The translations under genes and the position numbers were made by a program. A stretch of 23,369 bases of DNA from CAYRKT01 sp964425005 (lineage in GTDB: Bacteria > Synergistota > Synergistia > CAYRKT01), in the NCBI GenBank assembly GCA_964425005.1, contig CAYRKT010000023.1, forward strand, positions 1 to 23,369, written 5' to 3'. Below the pieces are notes generated by a model. That model was given only the letters and a program-made list of their open reading frames with translations, was not told the origin of the DNA and did no database searches. This document shows positions 8,768 to 16,277 of this stretch, piece by piece. Position 1 is the stretch's first letter. The number at the start of each line of letters is the position of its first letter.

Positions 8768-9037
8768 ATGAGGCTGGATCTCTTCCTCAAGAGCAGCGGC
8801 CTGGTGAGGAGGAGGAGCCTGGCCCAGGAGATGTGCGGTATGGGTCTGGTGCTGGTCAACGGGGCCCCCGCCAAGCCGGGCAAGGAGGTCAGGGCCGGAG
8901 ACGTCCTGGAGCTGAGGTTTCCCAGGAAGGTGGTCCTGGTCAGGGTTTCGGGGTTCGAGGCCTTCAGGAGCGGCAGGGAGAGGGGGCTTTTCGAGGTGCT
9001 GTCGGAGGAGAGACGGGGGGATGTCGAGGAGCTCTAG
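8768..9037 (+). CDS. rqcP: RqcP (YabO-type) small S4-domain RNA-binding protein
   Basis: This 89-residue protein is almost entirely an S4 domain: MRLDLFLKSSGLVRRRSLAQ at the start, then VNGAPAKPGKEVRAGD and ELRF. Its size and opening match RqcP/YabO of Firmicutes more closely than the longer Hsp15. RqcP binds the 50S-peptidyl-tRNA complex and works with RqcH to add alanine tails to stalled nascent chains; rqcH itself is not in this window. ATG 8768 follows the eRF1-like gene by six bases with AGGGGAG just before it. The end overlaps phoU by 17 bases. Eleven of its 13 Arg codons are AGG. Confidence 0.82.
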   Translation: MRLDLFLKSSGLVRRRSLAQEMCGMGLVLVNGAPAKPGKEVRAGDVLELRFPRKVVLVRVSGFEAFRSGRERGLFEVLSEERRGDVEEL

Positions 9038-9659
9038 GGGATACGAGGAGGTAGACAGGGATAAGCTCAGGTCCATGCTGGATGGGATGTTCTGGGCGGT
9101 CATAGAGAGGTACGTGACGGCCTTCGACTGCCTCTCCTCCTGGGACGCGGGTTTGGCCCAGAGGGTGGTGGAGTCGGACGACGCGATAGACGTCCTGGAG
9201 CTTCGGATAGAGGAGGAGTGCCTCAGACAGCTCGCCATGGTCCATCCGGTGAGGGAGGACCTTCGCTTCGTGTTCACCGTCCTCAAGGCCATAACTGACC
9301 TGGAGAGGATAGGGGACGAGTCGACCAACCTGGCCAAGCTGGTCCTCAAAGGGGGAGAACCGGTGAGGGGGGAGGAGTGGGGTTTGCTCTCGTCCATTTT
9401 CGAGGAGACCTCCTCGATGCTTCGCGACTGCAGGCGCGCCTTCGACGGGGAGGTGGACCCGAGGGAGGTCTTCGCCAGGGACAGGCGGGTGGACGAGGCC
9501 TACTCCAGCCTGCTCTTCGGCAGGAAGGGGGTGGACTTTCGCCTGCTGCTCGCGGCCAGGCACATGGAGCGGGTGGGCGATCATGTTGCTAACATCGCCG
9601 AAAGGGCCTATTATATGCTTACTGGCAGGAGAATAAAGGAGGAATTGCCGTGGGGGTGA
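9021..9659 (+). CDS. phoU: PhoU-family phosphate-signalling protein, not linked to pst genes
   Basis: This 212-residue all-helical protein has two PhoU repeats, each with the metal-binding E-R-x-G-D signature: DLERIGDE near residue 93 and HMERVGDH near 181. PhoU proteins restrain phosphate uptake and signalling through the Pst transporter and PhoR. Here no pst or phoBR gene is adjacent; the neighbours are rqcP and eno, so it may be a second, orphan PhoU-like regulator. ATG 9021 lies within the end of rqcP. A promoter for eno lies in its last codons, and its stop overlaps the eno start by ten bases. Confidence 0.88.
   Translation: MSRSSRGYEEVDRDKLRSMLDGMFWAVIERYVTAFDCLSSWDAGLAQRVVESDDAIDVLELRIEEECLRQLAMVHPVREDLRFVFTVLKAITDLERIGDESTNLAKLVLKGGEPVRGEEWGLLSSIFEETSSMLRDCRRAFDGEVDPREVFARDRRVDEAYSSLLFGRKGVDFRLLLAARHMERVGDHVANIAERAYYMLTGRRIKEELPWG
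9586..9614 (+). promoter_or_regulatory. Probable promoter of eno inside the end of phoU
   Basis: TTGCTA (9586-9591) and TATTAT (9609-9614) are spaced by exactly 17 bases in an unusually AT-rich patch of phoU. Transcription would start near 9621 and give a leader of about 29 bases that still contains the strong AGGAGG at 9637-9642. The -10 and spacing match those of the tRNA promoter at 2436. It would free eno-ridA-rex from the dnaG-rpoD transcript. Confidence 0.6.
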
Positions 9660-10957
9660 TCTGTTTGATGGGGTGCGACACCACCATCGTCGGGATCTAC
9701 GGCAGGGAGATCCTGGACTCCAGGGGCAATCCCACCGTTGAGGCGGAGGTCTGGCTGGACTGCGGGGCGATAGGGGTGGCCTCGGTTCCCTCCGGCGCCT
9801 CCACCGGGACCTTCGAGGCGGTGGAGCTCCGCGACGGAGACGACAGGTATGGGGGGAAGGGCGTCCTCAAGGCTGTGGAGAACGTGAACTGCCAGATCGC
9901 CCCCGAGCTGGTGGGCTTCGACGCCCTGGATCAGGCCCTGGTGGACCGGACCATGGTGGAGCTCGACGGCACCGAGAACAAGGAGCGCCTGGGCGCCAAC
10001 GCCATCCTGGCGGTGTCGCTGGCGGTGGCCAGGGCGGCCTCGGCGGCCCTGGACCTGCCGCTTTACGCCTACCTGGGCGGCGTGGGGCCTTACCTCCTCC
10101 CTCTTCCCCTGATGAACGTGATCAACGGCGGGGTCCACGCGGACAACAGGCTGGACCTCCAGGAGTTCATGATAGTCCCCCACGGGGCCTCCTCCTTCCA
10201 GGAGGCCCTGCGCATGGGCGTGGAGGTCTACCACTCCCTCAAGAGGGTGCTCAAGTCCAGGGGGCTCTCCACGTCGGTGGGGGACGAGGGGGGCTTCGCC
10301 CCCGACCTCTCCTCCAGCAGGGAGGCCCTGGAGGTGCTGGTGGAGGCCATAGAGAGGGCCGGGTACAGGCCTGGCGAGCAGGTGAGCCTGGCCGTGGACG
10401 CTGCCGCCTCCGAGCTCTTCGAGGACGGGTTCTACCACCTCAGGGGGGAGGGGCTAAGGATGTCCCCGGAGGAGATGGTGAGCTACTACGCCTCCCTGGT
10501 GGACTCCTACCCGGTGGTCTCCCTGGAGGACGGCATGGCCGAGGAGGACTGGGAGGGCTGGAGGCTTCTGACCGAGAGGCTGGGCGGCAGGGTTCAGCTG
10601 GTGGGGGACGACGTCTTCGTCACCAACGTCAAACGCCTGGAGAGGGGGATCCGGGAGGGGGTCGCCAACGCGGTCCTGGTCAAGCTCAACCAGATAGGGA
10701 CGCTGACGGAGACCCTGGAGCTGGTGAGGTTCGCCAGGGAGAGGGGTTACGCCTGCGTCATCTCCCACAGGTCCGGCGAGACGGAGGACGCCTTCATAGC
10801 GGACCTGGCGGTGGCCACGGGGGTGGGCCAGATAAAGACGGGGGCCCCCGCCAGGTCTGAGCGGGTCTGCAAGTACAACCAGCTCCTCAGGATAGCCGAG
10901 ATGGCCGAGGGGCAGTGCGCCTTCGCGGGCCTCTCCAGGGTCAGGCCTTTGAGGTAA
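9650..10957 (+). CDS. eno: Enolase
   Basis: This 435-residue enzyme converts 2-phosphoglycerate to phosphoenolpyruvate in glycolysis and gluconeogenesis. The signatures are complete: REILDSRGNPTVEAE at the start, HADNRLDLQEFM near 165-175 with the catalytic Glu, SLEDGMAEEDW near 291-301 with a Mg2+ ligand, VKLNQIGTLTET near 343 with the catalytic Lys, and SHRSGETEDAFIADLAVATG with the active-site loop. Start GTG 9650 has a perfect AGGAGG seven bases upstream. ATG 9668 is possible and would remove six residues that most enolases lack. ridA follows after about 20 bases, and the gene has its own promoter in phoU. Confidence 0.97.
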   Translation: MGVICLMGCDTTIVGIYGREILDSRGNPTVEAEVWLDCGAIGVASVPSGASTGTFEAVELRDGDDRYGGKGVLKAVENVNCQIAPELVGFDALDQALVDRTMVELDGTENKERLGANAILAVSLAVARAASAALDLPLYAYLGGVGPYLLPLPLMNVINGGVHADNRLDLQEFMIVPHGASSFQEALRMGVEVYHSLKRVLKSRGLSTSVGDEGGFAPDLSSSREALEVLVEAIERAGYRPGEQVSLAVDAAASELFEDGFYHLRGEGLRMSPEEMVSYYASLVDSYPVVSLEDGMAEEDWEGWRLLTERLGGRVQLVGDDVFVTNVKRLERGIREGVANAVLVKLNQIGTLTETLELVRFARERGYACVISHRSGETEDAFIADLAVATGVGQIKTGAPARSERVCKYNQLLRIAEMAEGQCAFAGLSRVRPLR

Positions 10958-10978
10958 CCTTCGGAGGTGGGTCGCAGG

Positions 10979-11380
10979 ATGTCCAGGAAGGAAGTGGTCT
11001 CGACGGGCAAGCCCTTCTCCGCGGTGGGGCCCTACTCCCAGGCGGTGAAGGCGGGTCCCTTCCTCTTCGTCTCCGGGCAGATACCGGTGGACCCCCAGAC
11101 GGGGCAGCTGGTGGAGGGGACCATCGAGGAGAAGATAGGGAGGGTCCTGGACAACGTGGACGAGATCCTGAAGGCCGCCGGGTGCAGCTTCGACGACCTG
11201 GTAAAGGTGACCGTCTTCGCCCGCGACATGTCGATCTTCTCCGACTTCAACAAGATTTACGCCGCCAGGTTCAGGGAGTCCTTCCCAGCCCGCTCCTTCG
11301 TGGAGGTCTCCAACCTCCCCCGGGGCGTGGACCTGGAGGTAGAGGCGATAGCTCTGCTCCCGGGCGCGGATGAGGCCTAA
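10979..11380 (+). CDS. ridA: RidA-family enamine/imine deaminase
   Basis: This 133-residue protein of the YjgF/YER057c/UK114 family removes reactive 2-aminoacrylate-type enamines by hydrolysis, protecting PLP enzymes. Key parts are VGPYSQAVKAG near residues 16-26, FVSGQIPVDP, and PARSFVEVSNLPRG, whose Arg corresponds to the catalytic Arg105 of E. coli RidA. It would act as a trimer in the cytoplasm. I chose ATG 10979, spaced well from GGAGGTGG (10963-10970); GTG 10967 lies inside that ribosome site. The stop region overlaps rex by 11 bases, so the two are coupled in translation. Confidence 0.93.
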   Translation: MSRKEVVSTGKPFSAVGPYSQAVKAGPFLFVSGQIPVDPQTGQLVEGTIEEKIGRVLDNVDEILKAAGCSFDDLVKVTVFARDMSIFSDFNKIYAARFRESFPARSFVEVSNLPRGVDLEVEAIALLPGADEA

Positions 11381-12002
11381 GGTTCCCGAGCCCTCCCTGG
11401 AGAGGCTGATCCTCTACCAGCGCCTGCTTCGAAGGCTCAAAGCCCAGGGGGTCAGGGTGATATCCTCCGAGGAGATGGGAAATCTCCTGGGGCTTAAGCC
11501 CTCCCAGATAAGGAAGGATCTGTCCTTCCTCGGGGAGATGGGCAAGCGGGGCGTGGGCTACGGGGTGGAGGAGCTGCTCTCCAGGGTGGAGGAGTTCCTG
11601 CTGGACTCTGAGGTCCACAGACTGGCCATAGTGGGGGTGGGCAACATAGGGTCGGCGCTAGCCACCTACAGGGGTCTGCAGGGCAGGGATCACCGCCTGG
11701 TCGCCCTCTTCGACTCCGATCCGGCCAAGGTGGGGAGACGCTACGGGGACCTGGAGGTCCTGCCCGTCGACAGGCTGGAGGAGGAGGTGTCCCGCTTAGG
11801 GGTGGACGTGCTGATCCTTTGCACCCCGGCCGAGGCGGTCGAGCCCCTGGTGGCGAGGGCCAGGTCCTGCGGTGTGAGGGGGATCCTGTGCTTTGCCCCC
11901 ACCGACCTGGTGGCGCCCCCTGGGATGGCCATGCAGAGGGTCGACGTTTCCTCTGAGCTCCGAAAGCTCCTCTTCGCCATGAGGGAGCTAAAGGGATCTT
12001 AG
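11370..12002 (+). CDS. rex: Redox-sensing transcriptional repressor Rex
   Basis: This 210-residue repressor senses the NADH/NAD+ ratio and controls fermentation and respiration genes. Residues ~1-80 are the winged-helix DNA-binding domain (VPEPSLERLILYQRLL, LGLKPSQIRKDLSFLGEMGKRGVGY). A Rossmann domain follows with the dinucleotide loop VGVGNIGSAL near 88-97, and the C-terminus carries the domain-swapped helix that supports the dimer. Length is standard. ATG 11370 overlaps ridA by 11 bases and has no clear ribosome site, so it probably relies on coupling. I saw no convincing Rex operator near its own operon. Confidence 0.96.
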   Translation: MRPKVPEPSLERLILYQRLLRRLKAQGVRVISSEEMGNLLGLKPSQIRKDLSFLGEMGKRGVGYGVEELLSRVEEFLLDSEVHRLAIVGVGNIGSALATYRGLQGRDHRLVALFDSDPAKVGRRYGDLEVLPVDRLEEEVSRLGVDVLILCTPAEAVEPLVARARSCGVRGILCFAPTDLVAPPGMAMQRVDVSSELRKLLFAMRELKGS

Positions 12003-12034
12003 ACCACACCAGAGACGAAAAGGAGGAGTGGGAG

Positions 12035-12352
12035 TTGCAGCAGCAGAACGGGTTTCTGGGCATGATCTTCCCCATCGTGGTGTTCGTCCTGGTCTTCTAC
12101 TTCCTCATCATCAGGCCTCAGAGGAAGAGGCAGAAGGAGCACGAGAACCTCATAGCCTCCCTCAGGAGGGGCGACCAGGTGGTCACCATAGGGGGTCTCT
12201 TCGGGACGGTAAAGGAGGTAAAGGACGACAGCTTCATCCTGGAGGTGGACGAGGGGGTGAAGGTGCGGGTCCTCAAGAGCGCCATAAGCTTCAAGCGGGC
12301 GGAAGCCCCCGCCCAGCACTCCAAGGCCGAAGAGGGCAAGAGCGCTTCCTGA
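12035..12352 (+). CDS. yajC: YajC, Sec translocase accessory subunit
   Basis: This 105-residue protein has one N-terminal membrane helix (about residues 9-26, GMIFPIVVFVLVFYFLIIRP) and then RPQRKRQKEHE and a small soluble domain (GDQVVTIGGLFGTV), exactly the YajC layout. YajC joins SecD and SecF in the holotranslocon that aids protein export and membrane insertion. TTG 12035 has AGGAGG at 12021-12026, eight bases upstream. secD follows after a 96-base gap that contains two hairpins. Confidence 0.95.
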   Translation: MQQQNGFLGMIFPIVVFVLVFYFLIIRPQRKRQKEHENLIASLRRGDQVVTIGGLFGTVKEVKDDSFILEVDEGVKVRVLKSAISFKRAEAPAQHSKAEEGKSAS

Positions 12353-12381
12353 CACAGCTGGGCGCGGAGCCGGCGTCGCAG

Positions 12382-12421
12382 GGGGGGTCTTCCCCCCTTT
12401 ATGTTGGGCGATGCGCCCCCC
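12382..12421 (+). other. Overlapping hairpins in the yajC-secD gap (attenuator candidate)
   Basis: GGGGGG (12382-12387) pairs with CCCCCC (12392-12397) over the loop TCTT and is followed by TTTATGTT, so it looks like a weak terminator. A second hairpin, GGGCG/CGCCC (12406-12410 with 12414-12418, loop ATG), follows. The same G tract could instead pair with CCCCCC at 12416-12421, so two alternative folds are possible. The element ends 12 bases before the secD ribosome site. Confidence 0.45.
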
Positions 12422-12448
12422 ATCAGCCTTTCGAGGAGGTATCGGCGT

Positions 12449-13852
12449 ATGTTGCGCAGGGACAGGTGGAGGATCGTTCTGGTGGTCCTGGTGCTTCTGG
12501 CCTCGGCGGCGAGCCTTTTGCCCTGGGAGGGTAAGATCAGGCTGGGGTTGGACCTTAAGGGGGGTTCCCACATAGTGGTGAGGGCCGTCCCTGAGCCGGG
12601 CGAGGGGCTAGACAGGGACGCCATGGAGAGGTTGCTGCTGGTCCTGAGGAACAGGATAGACCAGTACGGCGTGGCCGAGCCGGTGATACAGCGGGAGGGC
12701 GCCGACAGGGTGATAGTCCAGCTGCCGGGGGTGAGCGACCCCGAGGCGGCGCTGGAGCTGATAGGGAAGACGGCGCTCCTGGAGTTCAGGAAGGTCCTGG
12801 ACGTCCTGCCGGAGCCCCCCACGGCTCCCCGCAGGGAGAACTACGCCTCCGACGAGGAGTTCGAGAGGGCCAGGTCCCGCTACGAGGAGGCCATGAGGGC
12901 CTACCAGGGCTCCAGGCGGAGGATGGAGGAGGAGGCCAGGGCCAGGGGGGAGGAGGTCCTGGTGGCCCCGGACGCCGAGAGGGAAGGGGTCTACTACCTG
13001 CTGGGCAGGGCCTACGTGACGGGGGCTAACCTGAGGAACGCCGGGGTGGCCTACGACAGCCTGGGCAAGCCCATGGTGACGCTGGAGTTCAACGACGAAG
13101 GGGCCAAGCTCTTCGACCAGGCCACGGCGGAGAACGTGGGCAGGCCCCTGGCCATAACCCTGGACGGGGTGGTCTTCTCCGCGCCGGTGGTGAGGGAGAG
13201 GATATCGGGCGGGAGGGCCCAGATAACGGGCAACTTCACCCTGGAGGAGGCGAGCAGGCTCGCCATAATGCTTCGGGCCGGCGCGCTGCCCCTCAAGGTG
13301 GAGATAGCCGAGAACAGGAGCGTGGGTCCCACGCTGGGAGCCGACTCCATAAGGAGGGGAGTTAGGACCGGCCTATGGAGCTTCGCGGCGGTGGCCCTCT
13401 TCATGCTCCTGTGGTACAGGGGCCTGGGGCTGGTGGCCGACCTCTCCCTGCTGGTGAACATGCTGGTGCTCTTCGCGGCCCTCGCCAGCTTCAAGGCCAC
13501 CCTGACCCTTCCGGGCATAGCGGGGATAGTGCTCACCATAGGGATGGCGGTGGACGCCAACATCCTGATCTACGAGCGCATAAGGGACGAGCTTAGGGAG
13601 GGCAAGACCGCCTACGCGGCCGTGGAGGCGGGTTTCTCCAAGGCCTTCAGCGCCATCTTCGACTCCAACGTGACCACCCTGATCGCCGCCTTCGCCCTCT
13701 TCTACTTCGGGAGCGGTCCCATCCGGGGCTTCGCCGTGACCCTGAGCGTGGGCGTGCTCTCCAGCATGTTCTCGGCGCTCCTCTTCACCAGGGTCCTCCT
13801 GGGGATGGCGCTCTCTCGCTTCAGGGGCTATGCCTCTTTCCTGGTCTCGTAG
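12449..13852 (+). CDS. secD: SecD, protein translocase subunit
   Basis: This 467-residue inner-membrane protein drives late export with the proton or sodium gradient as part of SecDF-YajC. There is one N-terminal membrane helix (residues ~8-25), then LGLDLKGGSHIV, a large external domain with a charged, probably coiled segment near residues 125-175, and five C-terminal membrane helices with LTIGMAVDANILIYERIRDE near 363-382, the hallmark SecD motif. I placed the start at ATG 12449 because AGGAGGT (12434-12440) is eight bases upstream. An earlier in-frame ATG at 12401 would overlap the hairpins and has no ribosome site. secF follows 12 bases later. Confidence 0.95.
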   Translation: MLRRDRWRIVLVVLVLLASAASLLPWEGKIRLGLDLKGGSHIVVRAVPEPGEGLDRDAMERLLLVLRNRIDQYGVAEPVIQREGADRVIVQLPGVSDPEAALELIGKTALLEFRKVLDVLPEPPTAPRRENYASDEEFERARSRYEEAMRAYQGSRRRMEEEARARGEEVLVAPDAEREGVYYLLGRAYVTGANLRNAGVAYDSLGKPMVTLEFNDEGAKLFDQATAENVGRPLAITLDGVVFSAPVVRERISGGRAQITGNFTLEEASRLAIMLRAGALPLKVEIAENRSVGPTLGADSIRRGVRTGLWSFAAVALFMLLWYRGLGLVADLSLLVNMLVLFAALASFKATLTLPGIAGIVLTIGMAVDANILIYERIRDELREGKTAYAAVEAGFSKAFSAIFDSNVTTLIAAFALFYFGSGPIRGFAVTLSVGVLSSMFSALLFTRVLLGMALSRFRGYASFLVS

Positions 13853-13864
13853 GGGTGATGTGCT

Positions 13865-14728
13865 TTGAGGCTCTCTAGGGAGATAGACTTCATGGGTTTC
13901 AGGAGGAAGGCGCTTCTCGTATCGGCCCTGGCGGTGGCCTTGAGCCTGGGCATGCTGCTGTTGAGGGGGCTCAACTGGGGCATAGACTTCGCCGGTGGGG
14001 AGCTCCTGCAGCTCGAGTTCGAAAGCCCCATAGAGCTGGAGAAGGTCAGGTCCGCCTTCGCCGGGGTGGGCCAGGGAGGGGCTGTCCTGCAGAAGTACTC
14101 GGAGGTGGGGCTCCTCGCCAAGACCAGGGAGATGGACGAGGGGACCAGGAGGAAGCTCTTGGGGGAGCTCAAGGGCTCCGTGGGGCCCTTCCAGGTCCTC
14201 AGGATGGAGAAGGTGGGGCCCGTGGTGGGGGAGGAGCTTCGCCGTCAGGCCCTCCTGGCCATAGGGGTTGCCATCCTGGGGATACTCGTCTACGTGGCCC
14301 TTCGCTTCAACCTGCGGTTTGCCGTCCCCAGCGTCCTGTGCCTGGTGCACGACTCCCTGGTGGTGCTGGGGTTCTTCTCCCTGCTCCAGCGGGAGATAAG
14401 CCTTCCCTTCGTGGCGGCCATCCTCACCATAGTGGGCTACTCCCTCAACGACACCATAGTCGTCTTCGACAGGATAAGGGAGGACATGAGGGGTAGGGGG
14501 AGGAAGGACGTGGTCTCCCTGGTCAACGGCTCCATAAACAGGGTGCTCTCGAGGACCATAAACACCTCGCTCACCACCCTCTTCCCCGTGCTCATCCTCT
14601 TCCTCTTCGGCGGGGAGATCATCTCCGACTTCGCCCTGGCCTTCCTGGTGGGCATCGTGGTGGGGACCTACTCCTCGGTCTTCGTGGCCAGCGCCCTGCT
14701 GGTGGAGTGGGAGCTCAGGAGGGGCTAG
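13865..14728 (+). CDS. secF: SecF, protein translocase subunit
   Basis: This 287-residue partner of SecD has an N-terminal helix, LNWGIDFAGGELLQLEFE around residues 37-55, a short external domain, and five further helices containing VGYSLNDTIVVFDRIRED near 190-207, the SecF signature. It works in the inner membrane with SecD and YajC. The start TTG 13865 has AGGGGTGAT (13851-13859) overlapping the secD stop. The stop codon lies within a perfect 14-base palindrome, AGGGGCTAGCCCCT (14720-14733), with no T run. Confidence 0.96.
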   Translation: MRLSREIDFMGFRRKALLVSALAVALSLGMLLLRGLNWGIDFAGGELLQLEFESPIELEKVRSAFAGVGQGGAVLQKYSEVGLLAKTREMDEGTRRKLLGELKGSVGPFQVLRMEKVGPVVGEELRRQALLAIGVAILGILVYVALRFNLRFAVPSVLCLVHDSLVVLGFFSLLQREISLPFVAAILTIVGYSLNDTIVVFDRIREDMRGRGRKDVVSLVNGSINRVLSRTINTSLTTLFPVLILFLFGGEIISDFALAFLVGIVVGTYSSVFVASALLVEWELRRG

Positions 14729-14757
14729 CCCCTGGCGTCCGTCCGATCGCAGAGGGT

Positions 14758-14763
14758 TATAAT
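14758..14763 (+). promoter_or_regulatory. Isolated TATAAT -10 element upstream of the radical SAM gene
   Basis: A perfect TATAAT sits in the AT-rich stretch GGTTATAATAATGG, the only such patch in the secF-radical SAM gap. No good -35 lies 16-18 bases upstream, so it would be weak or activator-dependent. Transcription would begin near 14770, which excludes ATG 14765 as the start of the gene and agrees with TTG 14801. Confidence 0.4.
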
Positions 14764-14800
14764 AATGGGGAGGACCTGTCGTCTTTCGGAGGTGATCGCG

Positions 14801-16273
14801 TTGGACCTTCTCTCCAGGTTCAAGGGTCTGGTATCCTACGCGATCCTTTCCCGAATAGCCGAGGCGGCCTCTTCCTCCGACGAGTCCTCCCTCTCCTATC
14901 TGTTCTCGCTCATATCCAGGATCGCCCCTGCGAGCTACCAGAGGGAGCTCTTCAGGAGGCTCGCCAGGATGGCGGAGGAGGGCCATCCCCTGGTGGAGCT
15001 CTTTGGGCGCGCCTTCAGGGAGATGGGGGATCGTCCCAGGAGGGCTTTCGTGCTCAACTTCCTGGTCAACTTCCTGGTGCTCTCTCGGGGCGTAAGGGAC
15101 AGGTGGAAGAGGGAGCTGGGCTTTAGCCCCCCCTGTTTCCTGGTCATAAGCCCCACCATGCGCTGCAACCTGCGCTGCAGGGGATGCTACGCGGGGATGT
15201 ACCCGAGGGAGGGGGAGCTCACCCTGGCCGAGCTGGACGAGCTCCTGGCCCAGGCCAAGGAGCTGGGGATCTACTTCTTCACCGTCTCAGGGGGCGAGCC
15301 CTTCCTGAGGGAGGACCTCCTGGAGCTCTTCAGGAGGCACGAGGACTGCTACTTCCAGGTCTACACCAACGGGACCTTGATCGACGAGGGGATGGCGGAG
15401 GAGCTCGCGCGGCTCGGCAACGTGGCCCCCATGATCTCCATAGAGGGGACTCCTGAGGAGACGGAGATGAGGAGGGGACCTGGCTCCTACGGGAGGGTGC
15501 TCGAGGCCATGGAGGTCCTGCGGAGGAAGGGGGTGCTGTTCGGGTTTTCCGCCACCTGCACCAGGAGCAGCGCCGACTACCTCTCGAGCGACGAGTTCCT
15601 GGACTCCATGATCGAGCGGGGCTGCAAGGTGGGCTGGTTCTTCCAGTACATCCCCACGGGGCTCGAGCCTGACCCCTCCTACATGGCCACCCCGGAGCAG
15701 AGGGCTCGCCTTCGGGAGAAGGTGGAGAGGTGGCGCTCCACCAGGCCCATCTTCCTGGGGGACTTCTGGAACGACGGCCCCTACGTGGACGGCTGCATGG
15801 CCGGCGGCAGGAGGTATCTGCACGTCACCTCCAGCGGGGACGTGGAGCCCTGCGTCTTCGTCCACTTCGCCGTGGACAACGTGCGGGAGAAACCCCTCCT
15901 GGAGATCCTCAAGAGCCCCTTCTTCAGGGCCATCAGGGAGGCGCAGCCCTTCGACGACGACAACCTCCTCAGGCCCTGCATGATAGTGGACCACCCCTGG
16001 GTCCTCAGGGACCTGGTCCGTCGCTTCGGCGCCAGGCCCACCCACCCGGGGGCGGAGCGTCTGCTCTCGGAGCTCGCCCCGGCCCTGGACGAGTACGCCC
16101 ACAGGCTTCGCTCGATCTACGATCCGATCTGGGAGAGGGAGGGCAGGGAGCGCTACGTGGAGTCCCTTTCCAGCGAGGACGACCCGGAGGTGTGGCTTCG
16201 GATGGAGAGGAGGTGCCCTGGCGGATACGCCCATCGCTATCCCCGGGGGGACCTTGTGAGGAGGTGTTCTTAG
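14801..16273 (+). CDS. Radical SAM enzyme with SPASM/twitch-like C-terminal cysteines, function unknown
   Basis: This 490-residue protein has the radical SAM cluster site CNLRCRGC (Cys122, Cys126, Cys129), then SGGEPF (the GGE that binds SAM) and VYTNGTLID. Further cysteines at about 332 (GCMAGG), 351 (EPCVF) and 393 (RPCMI) fit a SPASM/twitch-type extra Fe-S cluster. An N-terminal helical domain of about 110 residues precedes the core and a C-terminal tail of about 85 residues ends RRCS. It could modify a peptide or a cofactor, but no precursor peptide is visible nearby and I do not recognise the subfamily. TTG 14801 is chosen for its near-perfect ribosome site GGAGGTGAT (14788-14796). It lies between secF and lapA/recJ. 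Confidence 0.85.
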   Translation: MDLLSRFKGLVSYAILSRIAEAASSSDESSLSYLFSLISRIAPASYQRELFRRLARMAEEGHPLVELFGRAFREMGDRPRRAFVLNFLVNFLVLSRGVRDRWKRELGFSPPCFLVISPTMRCNLRCRGCYAGMYPREGELTLAELDELLAQAKELGIYFFTVSGGEPFLREDLLELFRRHEDCYFQVYTNGTLIDEGMAEELARLGNVAPMISIEGTPEETEMRRGPGSYGRVLEAMEVLRRKGVLFGFSATCTRSSADYLSSDEFLDSMIERGCKVGWFFQYIPTGLEPDPSYMATPEQRARLREKVERWRSTRPIFLGDFWNDGPYVDGCMAGGRRYLHVTSSGDVEPCVFVHFAVDNVREKPLLEILKSPFFRAIREAQPFDDDNLLRPCMIVDHPWVLRDLVRRFGARPTHPGAERLLSELAPALDEYAHRLRSIYDPIWEREGRERYVESLSSEDDPEVWLRMERRCPGGYAHRYPRGDLVRRCS

Positions 16274-16277
16274 GGGC

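Noticed and set aside
12401..12448. ATG 12401 as the start of secD
   Set aside because: It lies inside the hairpin region without a Shine-Dalgarno. ATG 12449 has AGGAGGT eight bases upstream and gives a normal SecD N-terminus.
14720..14733. Palindrome AGGGGCTAGCCCCT at the secF stop as a terminator
   Set aside because: The stem would be only five pairs with a CTAG loop, and no T run follows. It is at most a weak structure.
14765..14800. ATG 14765 as the start of the radical SAM protein
   Set aside because: It falls at the -10 element and has no ribosome site, whereas TTG 14801 has GGAGGTGAT at ideal spacing.
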